Below are positions 1 through 6,320 of a stretch of DNA of 57,479 nt, piece after piece. The position numbers were made by a program, and so were the translations under genes. Source of the stretch: Melghirimyces algeriensis (GTDB lineage: Bacteria; Bacillota; Bacilli; Thermoactinomycetales; DSM-45169); the NCBI RefSeq assembly GCF_900182565.1, contig NZ_FXTI01000015.1, forward strand, positions 1 to 57,479. Reading direction: 5' to 3'. Every line of letters starts with the position of its first letter. Position 1 is the stretch's first letter. The notes beneath the pieces were generated by a model, which was given only the letters and a program-made list of their open reading frames with translations, searched no databases and was not told the DNA's origin.

Positions 1-47
1 GCAACAATTGCGACGATGATCGCCGCAATTCCTTGCAGCCATTCCAT
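1..47 (-). CDS. Small membrane protein, N-terminal fragment (phage)
   Basis: The gene starts at an ATG whose complement is at 45-47 and runs off the left edge of the window. The visible start is MEWLQGIAAIIVAIV, a short polar N-terminus leading straight into a hydrophobic stretch, so it is probably a small membrane protein. A strong AGGGGGTGAG ribosome site lies just upstream on the minus strand (about 51-60). It is transcribed away from the late genes, like the next small membrane ORF. The function cannot be told from 15 residues. Confidence 0.5.
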   Translation of the reverse strand, partial: MEWLQGIAAIIVAIV

Positions 48-155
48 AGCCTCACCCCCTTTGCCGTAAACTCGGCCCTGGCGGTGAGGCTTTTCCGTTC
101 TCCCTTGCCTATGAATATTTTACCATGTAGTAGAAGAATAGACTAGGCGAACAAT

Positions 156-263
156 TCAAATAAAGAACAGAAATAATAGGATGATAAGAATCGGAATCGT
201 CAGAAAGAAGAACCCGAAGCAACCGAATAGCATTAGACTTGACGAAACTTTGTTTTCGTCCAT
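156..263 (-). CDS. 35-residue single-pass membrane protein (phage, hypothetical)
   Basis: A short ORF starts with ATG at 261-263 and stops at 156-158. The first ten residues are polar (MDENKVSSSL). The rest, to the C-terminus, is almost entirely hydrophobic (LTIPILIILLFLFFI), giving one membrane helix. A near-perfect AGGGGAGGT ribosome site lies about 5 bases upstream, the main reason to believe it. An overlapping longer reading of 64 codons in another frame has no such site. Role unknown; tiny membrane proteins of this kind occur in phage early regions. Confidence 0.55.
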   Translation of the reverse strand: MDENKVSSSLMLFGCFGFFFLTIPILIILLFLFFI

Positions 264-383
264 TATATACCTCCCCTAAAAATCGTATGAACTTTAACCC
301 CAAAACGCTGTATTGCGTTATGGAGTGGCTGGGTAACGTATGTCACTCAGCGTATTTATTTTCTAATTCGAGGAGGACGTAAG

Positions 384-623
384 ATGATCGAAAATACACA
401 AAACGCACAAGAGGAACGCCTCAAACAACTATTTGCAACGTGGCATCACCTCATACAGACACAAACCGCGGGGCACGATGTGCACCGGGAATTAGATACT
501 GTTATTGAAGCGGTGTTCAACGAGATCGACAAAGTAGATGGTAATGATGTTGGCGACAATAATGCGCAAAAACTGAACAAAAGCTATGCATCCGCGTTAC
601 GTGATTTTCATCGAAAAAAATAA
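384..623 (+). CDS. Hypothetical phage protein, 79 aa
   Basis: ATG start preceded by CGAGGAGGACGTAAG, a very good ribosome site. The product is polar and mostly helical by composition, with an acidic middle and a basic end (RDFHRKK). No known domain is recognised. It opens a small rightward cluster of early-type genes (384-1121). Confidence 0.6.
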   Translation: MIENTQNAQEERLKQLFATWHHLIQTQTAGHDVHRELDTVIEAVFNEIDKVDGNDVGDNNAQKLNKSYASALRDFHRKK

Positions 624-664
624 TGAAGAAACCGCGCATGATAAAAAAATTATGAGGTGAATTT

Positions 665-730
665 ATGGGTAAATATATCAAACATCAAGTTTCAAGGCGG
701 GCCAATCAAGGAGAACGGAATAAAAGGTAA
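665..730 (+). CDS. Very small basic peptide, 21 aa
   Basis: A 21-codon ORF (MGKYIKHQVSRR...RNKR) begins 42 bases after the preceding gene, behind a TGAGGTGA ribosome site, and is followed at once by a hairpin terminator. It is strongly basic (about eight Lys/Arg). Good start signals and the terminator support translation, but the length leaves real doubt. Function unknown. Confidence 0.4.
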   Translation: MGKYIKHQVSRRANQGERNKR

Positions 731-779
731 AAACGTCAACCATAAATAATTTATCATCGTTTGTGTGACGTTTTTTTTT
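731..779 (+). terminator. Hairpin terminator after the 21-aa ORF
   Basis: AAACGTCA (731-738) pairs with TGACGTTT (766-773), followed by a run of T to 779. The AT-rich loop contains a further small palindrome. Confidence 0.6.
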
Positions 780-784
780 ATATC

Positions 785-900
785 GTGCCCGTCTCGTAGC
801 GGGCCAATGGCACGCGTGTAATATAGCGTGGTTTTCTCGTCTGCCTCGTCGCAGATAAACACGGGCGTTGGCCATATGAGTCAACGCCCGTTTATATTTT
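785..900 (+). ncRNA. Putative structured RNA, four hairpins ending in a terminator
   Basis: Four stems follow one another in about 105 bases: 787-791 with 800-804, 811-815 with 826-830, 840-844 with 851-855, and a 10-bp stem 861-870 with 882-891 followed by T-rich sequence. GTGCC (785-789) can also pair with GGCAC (809-813), which would break the first two stems, so two alternative folds exist. No ORF occupies the stretch. It could be a small RNA, the leader of the 918 gene, or a chance cluster around a terminator. I do not recognise a known family. Confidence 0.35.
861..899 (+). terminator. Strong hairpin terminator upstream of the 918 gene
   Basis: A perfect 10-bp stem (861-870 and 882-891, ACGGGCGTTG and complement) with an 11-base loop, followed by TTATATTTT. 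It would stop or attenuate transcripts before the 918 gene. Confidence 0.65.
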
Positions 901-917
901 ACGAGGAGGAATAACGA

Positions 918-1121
918 ATGAATATGCGAGCATTAAATAATAAATACATCCTCGCCGCACGAGAGGAAGGTATGTCATGGAGAAATATGGACGCTTTTGA
1001 TTATGACGGTGATATTTTCAAGTCAATCGAAGTACTTAGAGATAAAGGGTATAAGATTTTTTATCTGTCCAAAGTTCAGTATGCCATCGATACGATTTTA
1101 AAAAACGAGGAAGAGAAATAG
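918..1121 (+). CDS. Hypothetical phage protein, 67 aa
   Basis: ATG start behind ACGAGGAGGAATAACG, a very good ribosome site. The protein is soluble and mixed in charge, with an acidic tail (KNEEEK). The segment around residues 5-45 (alternating polar and aromatic, RDKGYKIFYLSK) could form a small alpha/beta or helical fold, but no domain is recognised. It is followed by a strong terminator and stands alone between two terminators. Confidence 0.6.
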   Translation: MNMRALNNKYILAAREEGMSWRNMDAFDYDGDIFKSIEVLRDKGYKIFYLSKVQYAIDTILKNEEEK

Positions 1122-1141
1122 TGGTTGTTTAATTTAGACAT

Positions 1142-1172
1142 AAAACCCCGCCAACACAGGCGGGGTTTTTCT
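1142..1172 (+). terminator. Rho-independent terminator
   Basis: CCCCGCC (1146-1152) and GGCGGGG (1159-1165) form a 7-bp GC stem flanked by A-run and T-run, so it could act in both directions. It sits between the 918 gene and the convergent 1245 gene. Confidence 0.8.
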
Positions 1173-1244
1173 TTTTGCGTCAGTAAGTCCGGAAGAAATT
1201 CCAACGTAAGGCACACACGTCAGACTGACTGGATTAACCGAAAC

Positions 1245-1715
1245 TCACCGCGCAGGTGAATAGTTCGCTAAGGATCGTTCAGAAACCTTCCATTGTCCAC
1301 GGTTTTTTTCTTGGTGACCTGCTATACGTCCTTCTCGCACGGCTTTGATAACCGCCGTGGTGGATACGTCAGACTGCTTCGCCGCTTCACTGGCGGAAAG
1401 AAAGCGATCCTTTTGCGCTGGTTCTTCGTCTACCAGGTCGCCGTGACTTGGTGACGCTTTTCCCTGCGCAATTGCAAGCCGATACTCAATATCTTCTACT
1501 ACTTGGTATAGTGGGGTATTAGCGATTTCACGCGTAACCACTCGACTGCCTTTCATTAGTGGATTGTCAGGCGTTTGTATAAGTCTGAGATAGTCCGCGC
1601 GTGGCATATTGGTTTTGTATGCGGAAAGACATTCTGTATAGAATGCGAACTCCGTGTCTGTTAGTTGATGTAAATCAATGACATTTCCGTCTAACGTCAC
1701 GTGTATATCATACAT
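1245..1715 (-). CDS. HTH DNA-binding protein, excisionase/MerR-like C-terminal domain
   Basis: A 156-residue protein with two parts. The N-terminal ~90 residues (MYDIHVTLDG..., acidic, with a phage-like IETPDNPLMKGSR-type segment) match no domain I know. Residues ~104-156 read as a small winged helix of the excisionase/HTH_17 type: an LSASEAAKQSDVS helix-turn, then a TAVIKAVREGRIAG recognition region and a basic KNRGQWKV wing. The start lies behind GGAGGTAACGAC. A near-perfect sigma-A promoter lies just upstream (1746-1774). It is probably a phage regulator or directionality-type factor; the target is not known. Confidence 0.6.
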   Translation of the reverse strand: MYDIHVTLDGNVIDLHQLTDTEFAFYTECLSAYKTNMPRADYLRLIQTPDNPLMKGSRVVTREIANTPLYQVVEDIEYRLAIAQGKASPSHGDLVDEEPAQKDRFLSASEAAKQSDVSTTAVIKAVREGRIAGHQEKNRGQWKVSERSLANYSPAR

Positions 1716-1745
1716 GTCGTTACCTCCTATGCAACTCTTAAACTT

Positions 1746-1774
1746 ATTATAAACTAAACTTAAACTTATGTCAA
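1746..1774 (-). promoter_or_regulatory. Consensus sigma-A promoter with TTTAAG/TTTAG repeats
   Basis: Read on the minus strand, TTGACA (complement of 1769-1774) and TATAAT (complement of 1746-1751) are separated by exactly 17 bases. The spacer is a run of TTTAAG/TTTAG/TTTA repeats, a plausible operator. It drives the 1245-1715 gene. Confidence 0.75.
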
Positions 1775-1799
1775 CTCCCCCGAAGGGGAGGGGAGAGGA

Positions 1800-2120
1800 T
1801 TATTCCTCATCCCCGATGATTTCAGCAATTCCGGCAATATTTACGTATACCGCCTCTTGCTGAAATTCCTTCCGCACCCACCGAGCGATTTCAAGGAATT
1901 TTGGGATTTCCGTAAGAGAGTTAAGAGCGATCATGTATTTGTCGTTTGTGTCTTTATATGTTTTTTCGCCTCCTTTCCAATATCCTGAAATCGTTCCTTC
2001 TTCGACGGACACACCTCCGAACTCTTCAATAATAATGTTGCGGAGGTTTTTCAGTTTCGAGACCGAAAAGGGATTGCCGTCATTGTCTGCTTGCGGAATC
2101 AGGATGTAAGTTTCGATCAA
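1800..2120 (-). CDS. Hypothetical phage/plasmid-type protein, 106 aa
   Basis: Starts with ATG behind AAAGGAGCTGGTCAG. The sequence begins IETYILIPQADNDGNPF and has a central GGVSVEEGTISGYWKG segment, then residues ~70-105 rich in helix formers with an acidic end. I recall similar short proteins in phages and plasmids but cannot name a function. It lies upstream of the HTH gene on the same strand with its own promoter. A terminator is not obvious between the two. Confidence 0.55.
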   Translation of the reverse strand: MIETYILIPQADNDGNPFSVSKLKNLRNIIIEEFGGVSVEEGTISGYWKGGEKTYKDTNDKYMIALNSLTEIPKFLEIARWVRKEFQQEAVYVNIAGIAEIIGDEE

Positions 2121-2163
2121 TCTGACCAGCTCCTTTTAATATGTTGTGTGCCTTACATTTATT

Positions 2164-2192
2164 ATATTAAACTAAATATAAACCTAAGTCAA
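2164..2192 (-). promoter_or_regulatory. Sigma-A promoter of the 1800 gene, with shared TTTAGTTTA motif
   Basis: On the minus strand, TTGACT (complement of 2187-2192), a 17-base spacer and TAATAT (complement of 2164-2169). The spacer carries TTTATATTTAGTTTA, resembling the spacer of the 1746-1774 promoter. A TTTAGTTTA copy also lies on the plus strand near 2209-2217 upstream of the divergent 2247 gene, so one regulator may act on all three. Confidence 0.6.
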
Positions 2193-2246
2193 GGGTTTTT
2201 ATCAATTTTTTAGTTTAAATATTTTTCGTTGTTAGGAGGTTAGTGG

Positions 2247-2708
2247 GTGGGGAACTGGGTAGAAAACGAAGTATATACTTACGTAGACGAAAACGGTGAA
2301 GAGAGAATTTCCGCCCCCTTAGGTTCACATAAAGTCATAAACATAAAACAGTCAGAAGCATATCGACAGAAATTAGAACGAGAAAGACAACAAGCGCTTA
2401 ACCGCGGTCGCACATGGGTCGCGTGTTACCACGAACCAATTCGATCAATAATTAAACAGTTAAAACTTACGGAAGCGGGCGCAATCATTAAACTCCTACC
2501 TTACTTACGATTTAAAAACGGTGGGCGGTTAATTAACGAAGGATTACCACTGAAACAGAGAGATATTCAACGTATTCTTGGGCGCGGAAAAGAAACGGAG
2601 TATACGCAGGTTATCCGTAAACAATTCGAGGTGCTCGGCGACGTAATTTGGTGTGACGAAAACGAACCCTTTTACCCTGTTTGGTGTGACGAAAACGAAC
2701 CCTATTAA
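2247..2708 (+). CDS. HTH/replication-associated-like phage protein, 153 aa
   Basis: GTG start at 2247 with AGGAGG at about 2234-2239. The N-terminal ~45 residues are acidic and variable. Residues ~60-125 (IRSIIKQLKLTEAGAIIKL, then a region with GLPLKQRDIQRILGRGK) look like a helical winged-helix region such as those in firmicute plasmid or phage replication and transcription factors. The C-terminus ends with two copies of WCDENEP, encoded by a 24-bp sequence duplicated with a 33-bp period (2647-2703). It is divergent from the two minus-strand genes and opens the rightward cluster that includes small terminase. The exact role is unclear. Confidence 0.5.
   Translation: MGNWVENEVYTYVDENGEERISAPLGSHKVINIKQSEAYRQKLERERQQALNRGRTWVACYHEPIRSIIKQLKLTEAGAIIKLLPYLRFKNGGRLINEGLPLKQRDIQRILGRGKETEYTQVIRKQFEVLGDVIWCDENEPFYPVWCDENEPY
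2647..2703 (+). repeat. 24-bp direct repeat, 33-bp period, at the 3' end of the 2247 gene
   Basis: Positions 2647-2670 and 2680-2703 are identical over 24 bases (each contains TGTGACGAAAACGAACCC). The unit adds 11 codons in frame, so the protein ends VWCDENEPFYP-VWCDENEPY. This looks like a recent tandem duplication in a coding tail. Confidence 0.85.
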
Positions 2709-2973
2709 AAACGCTGAAATCCGCGCCATATAAGGGTGAATCGGTGATTTTGGTGGAAATGTTCTCTTTATCTTTAGTTGTACGATATTGACGGTTGTTT
2801 TTGGCTTACGCCAGCACTTCGCCTTACGGCTTGTGCAAGGATTATTTATCCTGCGGATATTTTTCATTATGAGGTTCATTCCGCAAGAAAAATGATAGTG
2901 GAGCCGATAGGCGACACTGGCGAAGCCATATAAACATACGGGAGTTATTCGGAAGGTAAGAGAGAGGCGGTGA

Positions 2974-3120
2974 ATGAAAATAAGCGACGCGTTAATTGAG
3001 TATTACGAACGGCAGGTCGATGAGTATTACCGCAATGAGGAGATTGAATTTTACGAGTATAAGAAGGAAGAATTAAATAAATTCCTCGTGTGTAGCGATT
3101 CGCAGTCCTTATACGCTTGA
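2974..3120 (+). CDS. Small acidic phage protein, 48 aa
   Basis: The ATG at 2974 follows AGGCGGTGA, and the ORF stops at 3118-3120, 25 bases before the terminase start. The product is strongly polar and tyrosine/glutamate rich (EYYERQVDEYYRNEEIEFY), probably one helix or coiled coil. Position suggests co-transcription with small terminase. No function assigned. Confidence 0.5.
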   Translation: MKISDALIEYYERQVDEYYRNEEIEFYEYKKEELNKFLVCSDSQSLYA

Positions 3121-3145
3121 CTATTTTAGGAAGGTGGTGGACGCA

Positions 3146-3574
3146 TTGAAAAAGCTGGAAGCTCGTCATTATAAAGCGATATATTACCTATCGCAACCAA
3201 ATCACGGTGGATTAACGATGGAGGAAATCGCCAAGGAATGCGGAGTTTCCCGCAAATCCTTATACGAGTGGAAGAAAAGCGAACTATTCCAACGTGAGTT
3301 GAAGAAGGAAATACGACGGACGGTAGGCGACCGTATCCCTGAAGTGATTGACGCTATGTTCCGCGAAGCGATTGAGAACGGAAGCGGGAAACATGCGGAA
3401 TTGTTGTTGAAAACGTACGGCGATATGCTTACGGATAAGATCGAAGTGGAAGTGGATCAGACAGTTAATGACAAGCGAGAGGTGAGAGACGCTGAGGCAT
3501 TACAACGGAAGGCAGACGAATTATTAAGACGGTTTAATAAGGATGAAAGGAAAGAAGATGATGCGCAAGATTAA
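3146..3574 (+). CDS. terS: Terminase small subunit (phBC6A51-type HTH protein)
   Basis: 142 residues from a TTG start at 3146. I prefer it to the GTG at 3134 because that codon sits inside the AGGAAGGTGGTGG ribosome site. Residues ~1-50 carry a helix-turn-helix (MEEIAKECGVSRKSLYEWKK), followed by a helical stretch with GDRIPEVIDAMFREAIENGSGKHAELLLKT split over residues ~65-95, typical of small terminase or phBC6A51-like proteins. The acidic/basic tail should contact the large subunit or portal. Small terminase recognises packaging sites and regulates TerL. Unusually, TerL is 2.75 kb away, separated by small genes, non-coding DNA and a minus-strand recombinase. Confidence 0.75.
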   Translation: MKKLEARHYKAIYYLSQPNHGGLTMEEIAKECGVSRKSLYEWKKSELFQRELKKEIRRTVGDRIPEVIDAMFREAIENGSGKHAELLLKTYGDMLTDKIEVEVDQTVNDKREVRDAEALQRKADELLRRFNKDERKEDDAQD

Positions 3575-4292
3575 TGTAGGGTACAAATTATAGTGTGTCA
3601 CCCTTTGTAAAATACGGTGCATTATAATAGGAAGGGACTCAATTCGGAAAGGGTACCAAATGGTGACGGGTGTTACCTTATACCAGCGACATGCTTCTGA
3701 TGGAGACCGACCCTAGAAATTTTTCAGAGCGGAAAACTGAAACGGAATGATATACAAAATATCCAACAAATGTAAATCATTTATGCATTATCGTATACAT
3801 CCGGGGTGTCCATATAGGGAAGACGGGGAAAGAGTATGGGAGGATAGGTGGTGGTAGGTGTGGTGCGACTGTATCCCTTGTATACCAAGGTATAGCGCAT
3901 GTACACCACACACCACATACGCATGTACATAACGTAATGTATAAAGCATTGATCAAAGCAATAATCAAAACGAATTGAACAAACGTTGTTATATCAACGA
4001 TTGTCATAACGCATGAATGCAACACAATATCATTTTGTGACTTTCTTTATTCTTTAAAATGAATTAAAATAAATAAAAGAATTTTCAGTTTACTTTCCAT
4101 TTCTTTGTTTCAGCCGAAAATTTTCCGGACCCCCAGGCAGGTGGGGTAAAGCCTCTGGGACTGACGCGCCAAAAATATCGACACCAATTTTTAATATTCG
4201 GGGTAACACGTGTCACCCAACGCAGAAGGACTTAACCGCGCACCTAACGAATACCATACGATGAAGAACACACGAGGAGGATTTGACGAGCG
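3575..4292. other. 718-bp non-coding stretch with palindromes, candidate packaging/regulatory region
   Basis: No convincing ORF. It holds GTGTCACCC (3595-3603), GGTGAC/GTTACC around 3662-3677, the 18-bp near-palindrome GGGTAACACGTGTCACCC (4201-4218), a GAAAATTTTC palindrome within 4100-4120, and direct GCATGTACA copies near 3898 and 3921. The segments around 3706-3730 and 4120-4165 are C-rich patches next to A/T tracts. Position beside terS makes a cos/pac or operator region plausible, but nothing here proves cleavage or binding. Confidence 0.35.
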
Positions 4293-4769
4293 TTGAAGAC
4301 GGAAAAAGTAGTAACGATTGTAGCAGCGGTTTTTATCATCGTACTGTTCGGTATATTATCTTTTAAGGGCGCGGAATCAACGAAGCAGAAGGAGGCGGAG
4401 AAAAAGGACTTGGAAGGGTACCGTAAAAAAGTAGACGCTATTTTCAAAGACATGGCGGATGATGTAATGAAGTACACGAAACAGACGGAAACAGAGGACA
4501 GTACGGGAGAGTTTCTAGCGATGGCTCAAGTGAACTCTAGCCTAGACGAAGGTCAAGACGCATTACTTAAGGTAGAAACGCCTGATGAGTACGAAGAGCA
4601 AGAAGCGGAGGTAATGAGTCGATTAGAGGACGCAATAAAAACGTGCTCAGACGTAATAGGTCTTTACACGGAAGAAAAGAATGAAGAGGCATATAACAAA
4701 ATTCAAGACGTAATTGATAAATTTGCAGAGGCACTGAAAGAGAAAAACGAAATGTTTGGGTACGAATAA
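4293..4769 (+). CDS. Membrane-anchored phage protein with extracytoplasmic helical domain, 158 aa
   Basis: TTG start at 4293, 12 bases after GAGGAGG. Residues ~6-25 form one hydrophobic segment (VVTIVAAVFIIVLFGILS) with no lipobox cysteine. The remaining 130 residues are highly charged helices (KKDLEGYRKKVDAIFKDM..., EEKNEEAYNKIQDV...) and would be outside the membrane. It could be a phage-encoded surface (lysogenic conversion or superinfection) protein, since it lies between terminase genes without obvious head/tail function. This role is inference. Confidence 0.6.
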   Translation: MKTEKVVTIVAAVFIIVLFGILSFKGAESTKQKEAEKKDLEGYRKKVDAIFKDMADDVMKYTKQTETEDSTGEFLAMAQVNSSLDEGQDALLKVETPDEYEEQEAEVMSRLEDAIKTCSDVIGLYTEEKNEEAYNKIQDVIDKFAEALKEKNEMFGYE

Positions 4770-4771
4770 CA

Positions 4772-4799
4772 AGGACGCGTTTCACATGACGCGTCTTTT
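4772..4799 (+). terminator. Hairpin terminator
   Basis: GACGCG (4774-4779) and CGCGTC (4790-4795) with a 10-base loop, followed by TTTT. It ends the 4293 gene transcript. Confidence 0.65.
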
Positions 4800-4834
4800 G
4801 TGTGCTTGAGGGGAGTGGGAGGAGGGATCGGAAG

Positions 4835-4963
4835 ATGACAACGGTAGACACAGTTATTTCGGGAATGGTTGCGGGATCAATTATCACAGCGTTGTTTTTG
4901 TTGCCCACCGGGTTTGCGCTTGGCGTGTTGTGGACACAATTAACATCACGCAGGATTATATGA
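4835..4963 (+). CDS. Small membrane protein, 42 aa
   Basis: ATG at 4835 behind GGGAGGAGGGATCGGA. Residues ~5-34 are hydrophobic with small residues (VISGMVAGSIITALFLLP, then GFALGVLW), giving one or two membrane passes, and the end is basic (TSRRII). Function unknown. Confidence 0.5.
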   Translation: MTTVDTVISGMVAGSIITALFLLPTGFALGVLWTQLTSRRII

Positions 4964-4976
4964 GGAGGGTTAGAGA

Positions 4977-5193
4977 TTGAACGGTTTCCTGAACGATCAG
5001 TTCAAGAATATGCTGAAAGAAACCCGTAGAGGTTGAGGCATGGCAAACAAACGAAACAATCTATATTGATACACTGGAAGGTACAATGAAGGCGCGTCCA
5101 GGAGATTGGATCATACGAGGGGTTCGCGGGGAGTTGTATCCGTGTAAGCCGGATGTATTCGAGAAGACATACGAAATAGTCGAGGAGGAATAA
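4977..5193 (+). pseudogene. Frameshifted phage PGDW/YPCKPDIFE-type protein
   Basis: The frame 5017-5193 encodes KKPVEVEAWQ...TLEGTMKA..PGDWIIRGVRGE..YPCKPDVFEKTY, the conserved body of a small phage protein family that I recall as beginning with KYRKKPV. No start codon precedes it in frame: a TGA stands at 5014-5016 just before the first lysine. A start with a good ribosome site (GAGGAGGG, TTG at 4977) opens a different frame and stops at 5034-5036 after 19 codons. A single base change near 5010-5020 would join the two. It is therefore probably a damaged gene, unless a +1 shift or an internal start (ATG at 5086) is used. Confidence 0.6.
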
Positions 5194-5217
5194 CGGTAGT
5201 GGGACGGAGGATTAATA

Positions 5218-5403
5218 ATTCCATTCGCGAATAAATATATCGAGTTGACACACCGAGGCAGGGAATTACGGAACCAAGTCGATCAGGCACGCGAAAGGGA
5301 CAACCGAACAAAAACACAAAAGGATTTAGAATTATTCGAGAAAGTTTACAGTAAGTACAAACGACACTTAACCGAAGTTAGAAAAACCGTGGTAGAGTCG
5401 TAG
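5218..5403 (+). CDS. Small charged coiled-coil phage protein, about 61 aa
   Basis: The open frame ends at TAG 5401-5403 and reads FANKYIELTHRGRELRN..., then a charged heptad-like stretch (RTKTQKDLELFEKVYSKY) and a VRKTVVES end. A GACGGAGG site at 5204-5210 sits 7 bases before ATT 5218, a rare but known start codon. The first standard start in frame is TTG 5245, which has no ribosome site. The protein sequence looks real; the start is uncertain. Confidence 0.4.
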   Translation: MPFANKYIELTHRGRELRNQVDQARERDNRTKTQKDLELFEKVYSKYKRHLTEVRKTVVES

Positions 5404-5729
5404 AGGATTTAATTCAGCGACTGGTGCGAGAGAGCGCCTGGAGGAAGTCGCAGTGGGATTCAGGCGAACATACGGTGAATAATTCACTGGAAAACCAGGC
5501 TCCCGAACTGTAAAAGGATTGTATGGTTTTACCGGAAAAATGGTACTTCAGAGAAGTGATATTATATATTGATCACTACTAAATACGCTTTCAGCTCAAG
5601 GGAAACAGGGTAAATTTAAATGATAATTACATCGTCATACAATCATTCTTAACGATGTAATTAACGAAAATAAAGAGTTTAAATCTACATTTGCGACAAA
5701 AGAAAACGGTGCACCCGAAGGCGCGCCGT
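5404..5729. other. Non-coding segment with many hairpins, candidate structured RNA
   Basis: Between a plus-strand small gene and the end of a minus-strand recombinase. Potential stems: 5423-5427/5434-5438; 5435-5440/5461-5466; a 7-bp stem 5473-5479/5483-5489 with a 3-base loop; CTGG-AAAA-CCAG 5487-5498; 5510-5515/5527-5532; 5555-5560/5572-5577. Several exclude one another, so alternative folds are possible. The 12-bp inverted repeat at 5624-5663 is listed separately. No known RNA family is recognised. Confidence 0.35.
5624..5663. repeat. Perfect 12-bp inverted repeat with 16-bp spacer next to the recombinase
   Basis: TAATTACATCGT at 5624-5635 and its exact complement ACGATGTAATTA at 5652-5663. 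Neither side carries a T-run, so it is not a typical terminator. It lies about 70 bases beyond the 3' end of the minus-strand tyrosine recombinase. Two 12-bp arms around a short spacer are the layout of simple tyrosine recombinase core sites. Confidence 0.7.
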
Positions 5730-5730
5730 T
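5698..5730 (-). terminator. Terminator of the recombinase gene (minus strand)
   Basis: The stem 5705-5715 with 5720-5730 and a CGAA/TTCG loop pairs fully if two G-U pairs are allowed, followed on the minus strand by TTTTCTTTT. It overlaps the stop codon of the 5730-6266 gene. Confidence 0.65.
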
Positions 5731-6266
5731 TAAAGTTCAATATTCGCGTATACTTCATCGATCTTGTCTTGCTGGATTCCGATATATCGCAGCGTATGAC
5801 CTTGCGAAGAGTGGTTGAATATTTTCTGCAGTAACGCAAGGTCAGTCCCTGCTTTGTATGCGTGGTAACCGAACGTTTTCCTGAGCGAGTGGCAACCGAT
5901 TGCGTCATCAATTCCGACTTTTTCTGCTGCGGACTGCAAAGCGCGGAATGCCGTAAACCGTGTGATGGAATTTCCGCCTTTTCGAGATGGAAATAAGGGC
6001 GCGGCATCCGGTTCGTTAGAGATATAGCGGTTAAATTCTCTTTTGATTGTGTTGTTGATGCGGAACCGCTTCACCTTCCCTGTCTTTTGCTCTCGCACTT
6101 CGATAAATTCTTTTCCGCGTATATCACCGACAGTCAGTTTAAGGACATCACTGATCCGCAAGCCGGAATTGATGCCTAGGACGAACAGGAATCTGTCGCG
6201 GGGTTTAAGAACACGTTTCATTTTTGCGATTTGCTTTTTGTCGCGGATCGGTTGTACGGTGTTCAT
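5730..6266 (-). CDS. Minimal tyrosine recombinase (catalytic domain only), 178 aa
   Basis: Complete catalytic set visible: R37 (GLRISD), K61 (QKTGK), H126 and R129 (HSLRK), H152 (NHSS) and Y161 (TLRYIGI). The protein is only the catalytic domain plus a short N-terminal helix. It lacks the arm-binding and core-binding domains of a ~380-residue phage integrase, so it is unlikely to be the phage's main integrase, which should lie left of the window. The ATG at 6266 has GGAG 8 bases upstream and is preferred to GTG 6275. It is encoded against the late operon between TerS and TerL, with its own terminator and a nearby inverted repeat. Similar small recombinases occur beside terminases in Bacillus prophages; their role is not established as far as I know. 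Confidence 0.8.
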   Translation of the reverse strand: MNTVQPIRDKKQIAKMKRVLKPRDRFLFVLGINSGLRISDVLKLTVGDIRGKEFIEVREQKTGKVKRFRINNTIKREFNRYISNEPDAAPLFPSRKGGNSITRFTAFRALQSAAEKVGIDDAIGCHSLRKTFGYHAYKAGTDLALLQKIFNHSSQGHTLRYIGIQQDKIDEVYANIEL

Positions 6267-6320
6267 TCTAATCACTCCGTTCTCGTTTTGTTGCGTTAAT
6301 TATACGAACAAATAACGAAT

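Noticed and set aside
5413..5530. RNase P-like or group I intron-like RNA (GGAGGAAGTC motif)
   Set aside because: Only a short resemblance; other conserved elements are missing.
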